Position numbers and translations under genes: made by a program. Below are positions 54,708 through 63,784 of a stretch of DNA of 64,000 nucleotides, piece after piece. The DNA is taken from assembly GCA_000169995.1 (NCBI GenBank), contig AAZW01000006.1, positions 85,609 to 149,608 on the forward strand, in the 5' to 3' direction. The number at the start of each line of letters is the position of its first letter. The stretch's first letter is position 1. The stretch is from Vibrionales bacterium SWAT-3. GTDB taxonomy: Bacteria; Pseudomonadota; Gammaproteobacteria; Enterobacterales; Vibrionaceae. The notes below the pieces were generated by a model. It had not been told where the DNA came from. It ran no database searches and was given only the letters and a program-made list of their open reading frames with translations.

Positions 54708-55625
54708 ATGATGCTTGATATCAATTTGTTGAACACGTTTGTGACGTTAGCCGAATACAAACATTTCGGTAAGGCGGCCAACGCTCTACATATGACACAG
54801 CCAAACGTAAGCTTGCATTTAAAACAACTTGAACAACTGACACGCATCAAGCTGATAGAAAGAAGCCCATTTCAGCTAACTCAAGCGGGCGAAAGGCTCT
54901 TAGAGACCAGCCAAAGAACCTTGCTTGAGTTGCAGGTATGTCAGGCTGATCTCAATGCGATTAATGACCTCAAAATTGGCACGCTAACCATTGCGGTTAG
55001 TGACATTATCTCTCGATTTTTATTGATTCGTCCTTTCCAGAAATTTAAAGCGCAATACCCGGGTATCGACCTCACATTGCTCAATACCACCTCATCTCAA
55101 GCATCGAGTTTGGTGAAGAACGCTAAGGCTGACCTTGGTTTTGTAATTGCGAAAGAGCAGCATAATGAGTCGCTCTATTTTACTAAGCTGCAAGAACTAT
55201 CATGGTGTGCTCTGGGAGATGGTTTAGATACGCAAGACTCTGACAATTTGAAGGATAATGACCCTCAGAATGATGAAGTCGAGCCTGAACTGACCTTGAT
55301 CCTACTAGGTCACGATACAAGAACTCGAGACTTTATCGACGAAGGGCTTCCCAGTCTGAATCTTCCTAATTACAGAGTGATGGAAGTTGGCAGTGTTGAT
55401 GCACAAATTGACTGGGCTGAAGCGGGATTTGGCGTTGCCATCATTCCTGAGTTCGCTATATCAACCAAGCCACACCTCAAATCGAAAGTCACACCACTAC
55501 TCAATTTCTCTAGCACCAGTCTTGGTTACATTGTCAGGCAGAACCAGGTGTTGTCGAAAGCCACAAAGCACCTATTAGGTTGGGTGAATGACGAGATTAC
55601 ATTACTCCAGAAAAGTGTTGATTAG
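54708..55625 (+). CDS. LysR-family transcriptional regulator divergent from purA
   Basis: 305 residues (304 from the second ATG at 54711) with the helix-turn-helix FGKAANALHMTQPNVSLHLKQLEQ (about 21-44) and a ligand-binding domain. It has an acidic insert (about 180-203, with QDSDNLKDNDPQNDEVEPE) not typical of the family. It is transcribed divergently from the purA paralogue, so it might control it. Effector unknown. Confidence 0.85.
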   Translation: MMLDINLLNTFVTLAEYKHFGKAANALHMTQPNVSLHLKQLEQLTRIKLIERSPFQLTQAGERLLETSQRTLLELQVCQADLNAINDLKIGTLTIAVSDIISRFLLIRPFQKFKAQYPGIDLTLLNTTSSQASSLVKNAKADLGFVIAKEQHNESLYFTKLQELSWCALGDGLDTQDSDNLKDNDPQNDEVEPELTLILLGHDTRTRDFIDEGLPSLNLPNYRVMEVGSVDAQIDWAEAGFGVAIIPEFAISTKPHLKSKVTPLLNFSSTSLGYIVRQNQVLSKATKHLLGWVNDEITLLQKSVD

Positions 55626-55729
55626 CGTCGCAGCAAACTCGCATAACAACCAATAAATGGATCTGAGCCCACTGTATGTGGGCTTTTTTTCGCTGCCATA
55701 TACTTCAAAGGAAATACCGCATTGACAAT

Positions 55730-55776
55730 GTTTGACTATCAAACTAAATTTAGCGATATTGGTTTGATAGTCAAAC
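55730..55776 (+). promoter_or_regulatory. Double palindromic operator GTTTGA-N3-TCAAAC
   Basis: Two copies of the 15-bp palindrome, GTTTGACTATCAAAC (55730-55744) and GTTTGATAGTCAAAC (55762-55776). Their centres are 32 bp apart, three helical turns. A third half-site AGTTTGACTGATCA follows at 55794-55807. They lie 70-116 bases before the dmeF start. The MarR-type regulator at the end of this operon is the best candidate to bind them. Confidence 0.7.
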
Positions 55777-55845
55777 TACTTGTTGGTCAAAGTAGTTTGA
55801 CTGATCAGTGACATCAACTTTGAGCATAAGACTAAGGACACCATT

Positions 55846-56820
55846 TTGAGCTTTACAACCCATCACCAACACAACTTCTCTTCACACAACAGCCAAGGTG
55901 AAAAGCGCACTTTTTATGTCCTGCTACTGACTGTCACGACTATGTTTATCGAAATCATTGCAGGTACTGTTTATGGCTCGATGGCATTGCTTGCAGATGG
56001 TTGGCATATGGGGACACACGCAGCAGCGTTCGGCATCACTTTGTTTGCTTATCGTTACGCAAGAAAACATGCCGATAGTGCTCGTTTCTCTTTTGGTACA
56101 GGTAAAGTGAGTGTGTTAGGCGGCTACACCAGTGCGATTGCTTTGGGTATTGTGGCTCTGTTGATGCTGGTGGAGTCGGTACATCGTTTGTTCAACCCTC
56201 AAGCCATTCAATTTAATGAAGCGATTATCGTCGCTTGTATTGGTCTTACGGTGAATGTCGTAAGCATGTTCTTGTTGGGAGACCACCATCACGACCATGA
56301 TCATGGACACGCTCACGGGCATTCACATGGTCACTCACATAACCAGGAAGATACGCATCATCATAGTCACAACGGCCATCACCATGATCACAATCTACGC
56401 GCTGCGTATATGCACGTTCTAGCTGATACGTTAACGTCGTTACTTGCAATTGTGGCGCTGCTATTTGGTAAGTTTTACGGCTGGAACTGGTTAGATGCAG
56501 TGATGGGGATGGTGGGCGCGATGGTGATTGCCAAATGGACCATGAGCCTCATGAAGCAGACGAGCCCAATCTTATTGGATGAAAACATTCATCAGGAATA
56601 TCGTGATTCGGTGATCGAGACGCTATCACCTTATGCTTCTGTGACAGATTTTCACATGTGGAAGGTGAGCGGGCATCATTATTCAGCGGCGATTACTCTT
56701 GAATCAATCAGTGACAAATCCGTTTCTGAATATAAACAAATGCTCGCCAAGTTTGATAAGATAAATCATCTTACTCTTGAAGTGCACTCAAACGGCCATG
56801 CAAAACATAGAACAGCTTAA
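55846..56820 (+). CDS. dmeF: Cation diffusion facilitator metal exporter (DmeF-type)
   Basis: 324 residues from a TTG at 55846 (AAGGACACC upstream). Six hydrophobic helices; helix 2 has ADGWHMGTHAAAFGI, with the HxxxD-like metal site of the family (here WHMGTH), and helix 5 HVLADTLTSLLAI. Between helices 4 and 5 lies a His-rich cytoplasmic loop (about 145-183, with DHHHDHDHGHAHGHSHGHSH). The family exports Co, Ni or Zn. DmeF-like assignment by memory of that arrangement. Its end overlaps the marR start by 23 bases. Confidence 0.85.
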   Translation: MSFTTHHQHNFSSHNSQGEKRTFYVLLLTVTTMFIEIIAGTVYGSMALLADGWHMGTHAAAFGITLFAYRYARKHADSARFSFGTGKVSVLGGYTSAIALGIVALLMLVESVHRLFNPQAIQFNEAIIVACIGLTVNVVSMFLLGDHHHDHDHGHAHGHSHGHSHNQEDTHHHSHNGHHHDHNLRAAYMHVLADTLTSLLAIVALLFGKFYGWNWLDAVMGMVGAMVIAKWTMSLMKQTSPILLDENIHQEYRDSVIETLSPYASVTDFHMWKVSGHHYSAAITLESISDKSVSEYKQMLAKFDKINHLTLEVHSNGHAKHRTA

Positions 56821-57214
56821 CCAAATATTGACTGAGTTCTACGACAAAATGTCTTCGTGGGAGCAATCCGTTGTTAAAGAAACGGGTTACTCGCTCGCGC
56901 AGGTCCATACGATTGAAGTGTTGGGCATGCATGGCGCGCTAAGAATGAAAGAGCTTGCTGAAAAGCTTGGGATTACAACCGGTACGCTTACTGTTCAAAT
57001 TGAGAAGTTAGTTAAGGCAGAGTTGATTGAACGTCATCAACACCCAACCGATCGCCGAGCAATTGTGGTTGCTTTGACTGATGAAGGGCGAAAGATCCAC
57101 GTTCACCATAACCAACTTCACCTAAACCTCGTAAATGAATTAACCCAAGGCATAGAAGAACAAGACAAAGCGGTGCTATTGAAGTGCTTGACTCAAATGG
57201 TGAAAGCTTTTTAA
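56798..57214 (+). CDS. MarR-family transcriptional regulator
   Basis: 138 residues from ATG 56798, which lies inside the end of dmeF. Winged helix with LRMKELAEKLGITTGTLTVQIEKLVKAELIERHQHPTDRRAIVVALTDEG (about 48-97), the MarR signature including the DRR wing. It is translationally coupled to the exporter gene and most likely represses the dmeF-marR operon through the GTTTGA-N3-TCAAAC sites. Ligand could be a metal, but no metal-binding Cys or His cluster is evident. Confidence 0.88.
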   Translation: MQNIEQLNQILTEFYDKMSSWEQSVVKETGYSLAQVHTIEVLGMHGALRMKELAEKLGITTGTLTVQIEKLVKAELIERHQHPTDRRAIVVALTDEGRKIHVHHNQLHLNLVNELTQGIEEQDKAVLLKCLTQMVKAF

Positions 57215-57296
57215 CACGCGGCAGGTTACCAGCTCGTATCCAAGGGCGAGGGGGCAATACTTCCCTTCCAGACTATGAATGGTTAGCACATAAAAC

Positions 57297-57327
57297 GGAC
57301 CTACTTAATCAGTAGGTCCTTTTTTTT
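57297..57327 (+). terminator. Intrinsic terminator after the dmeF-marR operon
   Basis: A perfect 9-bp stem GGACCTACT / AGTAGGTCC with a 5-nt loop, followed by eight T's. Confidence 0.92.
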
Positions 57328-57888
57328 ACAAATAAATACGAATGTTTATTTATTGTTAAATCACCCTGCTTTGTTAACAAATAATTAAATATTCACTTCG
57401 ATTCTCTATATTTATTAATTTAGGAAATAATAGATCGCTAAATAGAGTCATTGACCACAAAGTAAAATAGATTCTCGATTTTCATATCTACAATTGAACA
57501 GTATTCATAATTTACTGTGCTTATCTTAAATAATCATCGCCTTTTAAGTTATTGAGTAAAATGACTATTTTCTAAGAGATAGCGAGATGATAAAGAAAAA
57601 TATCATTTTCTAATCATTGATTATCTACGTTGAATATGATGTTTCTTATTCGGTTTTATCAGTCTCACAAATGAGAATGGTTGAATTGTGTTCGTTTTTA
57701 TTCTTTACATAAATATGACTTTGTCAGATTATTGTTAGCAATTGAACGGTGTTTTATTGCTGGTTTGCACGATCTGGTATTGCATTCTGGCGGTCGAAGA
57801 CTTGTCCGAAGGACCTATAAATTCTAAGAAGAAATATAACCATTACTCTCGTCATGGCTCGATTTTTTACGATTAAGGAAAAGTAAAT
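57328..57888. other. AT-rich intergenic region
   Basis: 561 bases of AT-rich DNA with several ATTTATT/AATAAAT tracts. No gene, tRNA or clear RNA fold is seen. It must hold the promoter of the lipoprotein gene at 57889. Confidence 0.4.
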
Positions 57889-59298
57889 ATGAATTTTATG
57901 CAAGCGACATCATTATTAGTCATGGGTTTATCTGTAACTGCATGTGGGGGTGGTGGGGGATCATCTAGCCAAAGTACTTCTGGGTCTTCAACGTCAACAG
58001 TTTCCGTTACACCAAAGCCGAAAACAGTAATGACATCGACAGCCAATGGCGCTTCAAAGGCGACTGTTCCAGCGTTAGCCGGACAAACTGCAGATATTAT
58101 TCCAATGAAAAACAATATGGTTCATGTTGTCTACTCGTTGTTACGCGTTCAAGATCTTCAAAGAGGAAATCAAATAGCCGATAATACAAAGGCTTATATC
58201 GATAATTCTACAACTCTTGATTTGACAGGATTGGATATTCCACTAGTAAATATAGATATGCCGAGTCCAACCCTAATTGAGCTTCCTGCTTTGCACTGTT
58301 ATGAAACCAATAACCTAGCCGTAAAAAAAGAAGGTAGAGAATTGTATATCGATGGTGTGATATCAGAATATGAAGCTTTAATAAAAAATGGGGCGGGAAA
58401 TAACGTCACAGCATCATGTACTAATAACAAATTGAATGAGTACTCTTTTAAAAATACGGTGGTTAACGAAGATTTAATTATTGAGTCAATCGACTCGGTA
58501 TCTTATGAAGATTCGGTGACTTCAAATACAGTTTTTCTACCGACATACCAATTCTCTGCTCTTGTGTATGAACAGCGACTAAAAAGCAATTTTGGTAACG
58601 CTTGGGCGTTGATGCAAAACGAGCACATTAATAGCGCAGCCAAAGAACTGGGTAACCATTTATTCGTATCGAGCTTAAGAACGATCGACTTGGACATTAG
58701 CGGTCTAATGAATGAAGCATTAATCGATTTTGATAGCTTAGATAAAGTGCAGTTGTTAAACGGTGCGATTTGGGGCATGCCAGGTCAGGGTGTTGCCGAC
58801 CAACGTTGGTGTAAGATCGTTAACTTACCAGATAACTCTAATGCTGACACACTTAAATACCAGGCGGTCATTGCGACCAATTGTGCACGCTCAACAAAAC
58901 GTTGGTGTAATACACTGAACCCTAGTGATATCGCATTAAATGCCGCACCACCGGTTGCTTGGAGTGATTCAACCGCTGCTGCAGCGCAATTAACGGCTGA
59001 CGCAGAGAAAATACAGTTCGTAAACTCTGGTTCGAAATATCAATCTTTGCTTACCAATGTATCTAGCGTGGCTTCATACTCTGCTATAACACCTCTATTT
59101 GGTTATGGCGATCCTGTAGACACAAACGCATATGGTCAAAGCAACAATGCAGGTTTAAGTTCACAAGCAGGTCGTACTGCATCGTGCCAAGCAATGATGA
59201 ACCCAAGCCACACGGAGATGGGTTTAGGTTATACTCATCACTTAACACTGAACTCAAACTATTCGCTACACAGTTTTTGGACTCAAACGTTTAACTAA
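57889..59298 (+). CDS. Lipoprotein with a degenerate CAP/SCP-like C-terminal domain
   Basis: 469 residues. The lipoprotein signal ends VTACGGGGG (Cys19) and is followed by a Ser/Thr-rich linker. The middle (about 70-330) is not recognised. The C-terminal 140 residues show hallmarks of a CAP (SCP-like) domain: APPVAWSDSTAAAAQLTADA (compare PPLxWdxxLaxxAqxhA) and CQAMMNPSHTEMGLGY…SFWTQTF (compare CxxxMxPxxTexGvGY…yWtQvF). Seven or more Cys in the mature part suggest disulfides. Probably on the outer membrane facing out or into the periplasm. CAP assignment is by pattern only. Confidence 0.65.
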   Translation: MNFMQATSLLVMGLSVTACGGGGGSSSQSTSGSSTSTVSVTPKPKTVMTSTANGASKATVPALAGQTADIIPMKNNMVHVVYSLLRVQDLQRGNQIADNTKAYIDNSTTLDLTGLDIPLVNIDMPSPTLIELPALHCYETNNLAVKKEGRELYIDGVISEYEALIKNGAGNNVTASCTNNKLNEYSFKNTVVNEDLIIESIDSVSYEDSVTSNTVFLPTYQFSALVYEQRLKSNFGNAWALMQNEHINSAAKELGNHLFVSSLRTIDLDISGLMNEALIDFDSLDKVQLLNGAIWGMPGQGVADQRWCKIVNLPDNSNADTLKYQAVIATNCARSTKRWCNTLNPSDIALNAAPPVAWSDSTAAAAQLTADAEKIQFVNSGSKYQSLLTNVSSVASYSAITPLFGYGDPVDTNAYGQSNNAGLSSQAGRTASCQAMMNPSHTEMGLGYTHHLTLNSNYSLHSFWTQTFN

Positions 59299-59370
59299 AT
59301 GCGCTAGTGGACATTGAGAGGTCTATGAGCTCTTGGGTAAGAATGTTTAGGGTCAGTAGACTCTACTTAC

Positions 59371-59395
59371 AAAGCCGACAGTTGATGTCGGCTTT
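59371..59395 (+). terminator. Intrinsic terminator after the CAP-like lipoprotein gene
   Basis: A perfect 10-bp stem AAAGCCGACA / TGTCGGCTTT with a 5-nt loop, followed by TTGC. Confidence 0.8.
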
Positions 59396-59686
59396 TTGCT
59401 ATCTGGTGAGCGGTTCCGACGCTCGTTAAACAGTGACTTGTTTAATAAAATTAGGCACTTATCACAGGAACTCATCTAAACAAAAGGGTCGATTAGAAAA
59501 TCCACACACCCATTTGTTTTAAAGGTGTTAGGGCTGTTTTTAACGTTTGTATCAAACATGAGAAACCTTTGTATCCCAATTTTATAATCTTGCTAATGTA
59601 CATCGTATTAATTTGTGTTATTGATAATTTTAACTTTAATGGGTTTTCCTATTTGCATTTTCAATGAATGTGCAATGGCGAGATAT

Positions 59687-59778
59687 AGGGGCAAAACAGC
59701 CCCTGTAAAGCGCCCATTATTGGTAAAAAGATAAAAATAACGAAATAGCATGGGCGAGATAAAACAGTCAGACGCCCA
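59687..59778 (+). promoter_or_regulatory. Leader with mutually exclusive hairpins upstream of a chemoreceptor gene
   Basis: AGGGGC/GCCCCT (59687-59692 / 59699-59704) forms one hairpin. CGCCCAT (59711-59717) can pair with ATGGGCG (59750-59756), or the latter with CGCCCA (59773-59778), but not both. The downstream alternative ends 40 bases from the ATG. Such exchangeable stems are typical of attenuators or riboswitches. No known class is recognised. Confidence 0.35.
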
Positions 59779-59817
59779 GCCTTAGATACCTAAATTTAGT
59801 AAAGACGAGTCACATCT

Positions 59818-61578
59818 ATGGATATAAAGAAAAAGCTCTATTCATTGGGAATGTTTTCCATTTTCGGCATGGTTTCATTGCTGTTCACCACTTCACAATT
59901 CGCAGATACGACTGCTCAAATGAGCGAAGCTAAACAAATCACCAAAGAACTCGAAGTTCGCCTGCTTAACCTGCGCCGTAACGAGAAAGACTTCTTGTTG
60001 CGAAATGATATGAAATACCTAGATAAGTTCGACGTGAACTACAACAAGTTTTTGGCTTCAGAGTCACAGCTCAATGTGGTTCTGAATGATCTAGGGTTGG
60101 TAAACAGCACACACTTACGTGAAGACATCGAGACGTACCATACGAGTTTCGTTGAACTGGTAAAAGCAACGGAAGTCTATGGACTCACGAGAGACAAAGG
60201 TCTTTTGGGACAGTTTCATGAAGTGCTAGATAGCATGAGTGCAACAGCGAGCGCTGAGCAAAAAGTAGAGCTTTACCTTTTTAATGATCTGATTGAAAAG
60301 GGTACCTTTGATCCGAGCATGCTTTCTTTAAGCTCGAGTGCCTTGCTAGAGACAGCAAAGCAAGTGGTTGAACAGAAGAAAGTTATTGGACTTAAGCACA
60401 ATGAGGGCCTTCTTGGGGAAGCACGCTCTGGTTCACATGTGATTGAGACTCAGTTTAAAGAGTTTTCAGCAGTGCTCGACCAAGAAACTCAAAAGGAGAT
60501 GGACAAACTATCGCTGATCAACAACATCCTTTGCGTCACATTGCTTGTGTCGATCATTTTGTTCAGCTGGTTAATCGTTCGCTCTATCATTGGTAAAATT
60601 GAATCATTACTTTCAGTGATCCGCAATATTGTCGATTCCAACGATGTGTCAATACGTTCACACCTTGATGGTAAAGATGAGTTGAGCACGTTAGGTCAAT
60701 ACTTCAACCAATTGCTTGATCATCTTGAAGGCTTGATTTCTGCCTCTCAATCTAAGTCTCTACAACTGACTCAAAGTACCTCTAATATGCATGATGAGCT
60801 TGAATCAGTAATCAAACAGTTTGAAGTTCAAGCCAACCACACCTCAACTATGACAACATCCGTTCAAGAGATGGTATTAACGATTGGTGAAATTTCAGAA
60901 AGCACTTCAGTTGCTGCAGAAGGCGTGCATCAAGCGAAGGTCAATGCAGACAAGGGGCGTGAAGTGGTGGTCGATACCATCAACAACATTACTCAGTTGT
61001 CAGAACGTCTATCAAGCAGCCAAGACTCAATCAGCTCACTGAACCATCATGTTGATCAAATCGGTGATGCAGTCAACATCATCCAAGGCATTGCTGAACA
61101 AACCAACCTATTAGCATTGAATGCAGCAATCGAAGCAGCACGTGCCGGTGAGCAAGGGCGTGGCTTCGCAGTGGTAGCAGACGAAGTACGTGCATTGGCG
61201 AGCAGAACGCATCAATCAACTACTGAAATCACCAGTGTTGTTACTGCGATCCAAAGCCAAATGAACGCTTCAATGACCGAGATTGGCGAGTGTAACCAAC
61301 AAGGCCAATTAACTCTGAAAGATTCTGAAGAGCTAGATGCCAGCCTACAGCTGATCCTAAGTGACATGGAGAGCATTCAAGGTAACTCTGAACGCATCGC
61401 ATCAGCGATTGAAGAACAGGGTGCAGTAATGGCACAAGTGAGTGACTCAATCACAGAGCTGAACACCATCTCTAATGATAACAATGCATCAGCTCAGCAC
61501 TGTTTAGTTGAAGTAGATAAAGTCGCAGAGCAAGCGAATGATATGGACCAAGCCGTAGCGCAGTTCAAGACGTCGTAA
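59818..61578 (+). CDS. Methyl-accepting chemotaxis protein
   Basis: 586 residues with two membrane helices (about 11-29 and 238-258), a helical periplasmic sensor (about 40-235), HAMP (about 258-312) and the cytoplasmic signalling domain with the highly conserved tip around [20 protein letters not shown] beginning at residue 427. The helical sensor, with [21 protein letters not shown], resembles the HBM (helical bimodular) type that detects organic acids or similar small ligands in some relatives. Ligand is not determined. Single gene ending at a terminator. Confidence 0.93.
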   Translation: MDIKKKLYSLGMFSIFGMVSLLFTTSQFADTTAQMSEAKQITKELEVRLLNLRRNEKDFLLRNDMKYLDKFDVNYNKFLASESQLNVVLNDLGLVNSTHLREDIETYHTSFVELVKATEVYGLTRDKGLLGQFHEVLDSMSATASAEQKVELYLFNDLIEKGTFDPSMLSLSSSALLETAKQVVEQKKVIGLKHNEGLLGEARSGSHVIETQFKEFSAVLDQETQKEMDKLSLINNILCVTLLVSIILFSWLIVRSIIGKIESLLSVIRNIVDSNDVSIRSHLDGKDELSTLGQYFNQLLDHLEGLISASQSKSLQLTQSTSNMHDELESVIKQFEVQANHTSTMTTSVQEMVLTIGEISESTSVAAEGVHQAKVNADKGREVVVDTINNITQLSERLSSSQDSISSLNHHVDQIGDAVNIIQGIAEQTNLLALNAAIEAARAGEQGRGFAVVADEVRALASRTHQSTTEITSVVTAIQSQMNASMTEIGECNQQGQLTLKDSEELDASLQLILSDMESIQGNSERIASAIEEQGAVMAQVSDSITELNTISNDNNASAQHCLVEVDKVAEQANDMDQAVAQFKTS

Positions 61579-61601
61579 GTTCCTCAGGATAAACCAATAC
61601 C

Positions 61602-61626
61602 AAAGGCGCGGATCATCTGCGCCTTT
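61602..61626 (+). terminator. Intrinsic terminator after the chemoreceptor gene
   Basis: An 8-bp stem AAAGGCGC / GCGCCTTT with a 9-nt loop and following T's. Confidence 0.85.
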
Positions 61627-61733
61627 TTTGTGCCTGGCGTTTAATCGATGATGCTTCTAACTGAATATGTGAGTGATGTGTATGAATTATACTGTGAATT
61701 AGTATGACCATTAGAGAGCATTACAGCGTGAAG

Positions 61734-61766
61734 AAACGACCCGTGGGGGGAGGAGCTGGGTCGTTT
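61734..61766 (-). terminator. Probable terminator of the small minus-strand gene
   Basis: A 9-bp stem AAACGACCC / GGGTCGTTT with a 15-nt G-rich loop lies 37 bases after the stop at 61803. Confidence 0.55.
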
Positions 61767-61802
61767 GAGCTTAATGATTGATAATACGGGATTCCGTGGG
61801 GG

Positions 61803-62042
61803 TTATTTGCTTCGACCTTCTAGCACGTCAAGTGCAAGTTCAACCGCTTTATCAATGTTGTCGCATCCGGCCAATTTCCCTGAACTGATAGGCCCAAGAA
61901 CATTAGCGTATAACGAGAGCTGCTTATTAAATGGCAGGCTCAACTGCTCATATAAACGCTGGCGAATCTCGGCATGCTGCTCAGGAGCGTGGGCAGCAAG
62001 GCTTTTTAAAGTGTCATAAACAAGAGTGGTAGTAGTGTTCAT
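61803..62042 (-). CDS. Small hypothetical protein, helical
   Basis: 79 residues from the ATG at 62040-62042, with GAGACGA just upstream. Predicted to be mainly helical (LVYDTLKSLAAHAPEQHAEIRQRLYEQL at the start and IDKAVELALDVLEGR at the end), soluble, with a single Cys. No family recognised. The downstream hairpin supports it being transcribed. Confidence 0.6.
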   Translation of the reverse strand: MNTTTTLVYDTLKSLAAHAPEQHAEIRQRLYEQLSLPFNKQLSLYANVLGPISSGKLAGCDNIDKAVELALDVLEGRSK

Positions 62043-62321
62043 TCGTCTCTATATCATCAAGTGGGAGATGCTTATTTTATAATCTTTTGCTCACAACTTG
62101 CTGTGATATATATCATACAATAAGTCAAATAATCGATGATTTACGTTTAACTTTTGTTTCGCTAGAAGTTTATCAGAATAAGGCATTCCAAAATGGACTT
62201 AAGTATCTATGAAATAAGGTTAAAATATTTGTTGTCTATTAAGCTTACTAATACCTTCACGATACAGTCCGTACAAATTTCGTTATTGTGAATGGTTGAA
62301 TCTCACTGGAAGAGGAACAAA

Positions 62322-63329
62322 ATGCACTACGACGTATTCAATGGGGATGCAGATGGCATTATCGCATTATTGCAATTGCGCTTGCATGAGCCAAAAGAGA
62401 GCACACTTGTCACCGGGGTTAAGCGTGATATTAAGCTAGTTTCGCAAGTGCTTGTTCAACTCGCGGAGCAGGATCCCCAAAGCGATATTACATCAGTGAC
62501 TGTTTTAGATGTTTCAATGGAGAAGAACTTAAGCGAGTTACGTTCGCTGCTTGATAGTGAGATCAACGTCTTTTACTGCGATCATCATCGTACGGGAGAA
62601 ATACCGAAGTCTCGTTACCTCGAAACCTTAATAAACACTGCACCGGAATGCTGTACCAGCTTGTTAATAAATCAAAAGCTAAAGGGTGCGTATGTGGCAT
62701 GGGCAATAGCGGCGGCATTTGGTGACAACTTAAAAGCAGTGGCGACTCGACTTGCGTTAGCAACTGGTTTTGACCAACCACAAATCGACTTTTTAGAGGA
62801 GCTCGGAACTTTGGTAAATTACAACGGATATGGTGCGTCATTGAGCGATTTGCATTTTACGCCTGTTGAACTTTATCAACGCCTTTACAAATACCCAAAT
62901 CCGTTTGCTCTGTTATCTGATGTAAGTTCCGTGTTTTATGAACTTCGCGATGCCTATAAGAGTGACTACCAACAGCTATCTGGCTTAAACCCAATATACG
63001 AGAGTAACGTTGCAAGAGTGTTTGAACTGCCAGCCGAGACTTGGGCAAGACGAATTAGTGGTGTATTTGGAAATGAAATCGTTAACCAAGATCCTGATCG
63101 CGCTCAAGCCGTATTAACGAAAAATCCTGATGGCTTGTCTTATACAGTGAGTTTACGAGCACCTTTATCAAATAGGACTGGAGCCGATGAAATTTGTTCT
63201 AGTTTCGATACGGGAGGTGGAAGAAAGGCAGCTGCTGGAATTAATCAGCTTAAGGAAGTGGACAGGATGAATTTTATTGCGCTTATGGAGCGATATTATT
63301 CATCTTCTGGTGATTGGCTTGGTGAGTAA
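62322..63329 (+). CDS. DHH-family phosphoesterase
   Basis: 335 residues from the ATG at 62322, which has AGAGGA eight bases upstream. An in-frame GTG/ATG at 62292 would add ten residues and is less likely. The DHH domain has DVFNGDADGIIALLQLRL at the start and FYCDHHRTG (Asp87-His88-His89). The C-terminal DHHA1-like region contains SNRTGADEICSSFDTGGGRKAAAGIN, the GGG-H-like substrate loop. Possible roles include cleavage of oligonucleotides or cyclic dinucleotides; substrate unknown. Confidence 0.85.
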   Translation: MHYDVFNGDADGIIALLQLRLHEPKESTLVTGVKRDIKLVSQVLVQLAEQDPQSDITSVTVLDVSMEKNLSELRSLLDSEINVFYCDHHRTGEIPKSRYLETLINTAPECCTSLLINQKLKGAYVAWAIAAAFGDNLKAVATRLALATGFDQPQIDFLEELGTLVNYNGYGASLSDLHFTPVELYQRLYKYPNPFALLSDVSSVFYELRDAYKSDYQQLSGLNPIYESNVARVFELPAETWARRISGVFGNEIVNQDPDRAQAVLTKNPDGLSYTVSLRAPLSNRTGADEICSSFDTGGGRKAAAGINQLKEVDRMNFIALMERYYSSSGDWLGE

Positions 63330-63784
63330 TGTTTGATTTTTTATCTCAGAATAAAGATTTAAGTATAGTGTTCCAATCCGATGTGTACTTTTTAAACACA
63401 CGAAAGCTAAACGATTTTGATTTTTTAGTGATATCACTCGCAAACTTAAATGTCTTTAATATCAGTGCTTTTATAGCCTTTATTCGAATTGGCCCATTAA
63501 ATTGACTTTACCTAATATATCTTAATTTTTATTGTGAATTAACTGTGTTTTATATATTCACAATATCAATCAATTTCATTGAAAAACCTCTAATTTAGCA
63601 TTTTAAATTGAATGAAAAGTCAAAATCATATTGATTCTAATATTCAATCTGTGACTTAAAATCACAAGTTAAATCAAAGGTCGTTTTTTCCTATAAATTC
63701 CATTACTTTTCTATAAATATTCATGATTAAAATGAATTGGTTCGGTTGTGATTGGCACAGCTGTTAAGTAAGGAAGTGGGACTA
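63330..63784. other. AT-rich intergenic region before a chitinase gene
   Basis: 455 bases, strongly AT-rich. No gene or recognisable RNA seen. It includes TATAAATATTC near 63713-63723, a possible -10 region for the chitinase gene. The ribosome-binding site AAGGAAG lies at 63769-63775. Confidence 0.4.

Larger units (their letters stand above)
59299..59817. other. Intergenic region with terminator and a structured chemoreceptor leader
   Basis: 519 bases. A terminator sits at 59371-59395 and, close to the receptor gene, stems that compete with one another (see 59687-59778). No gene seen. Confidence 0.5.
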
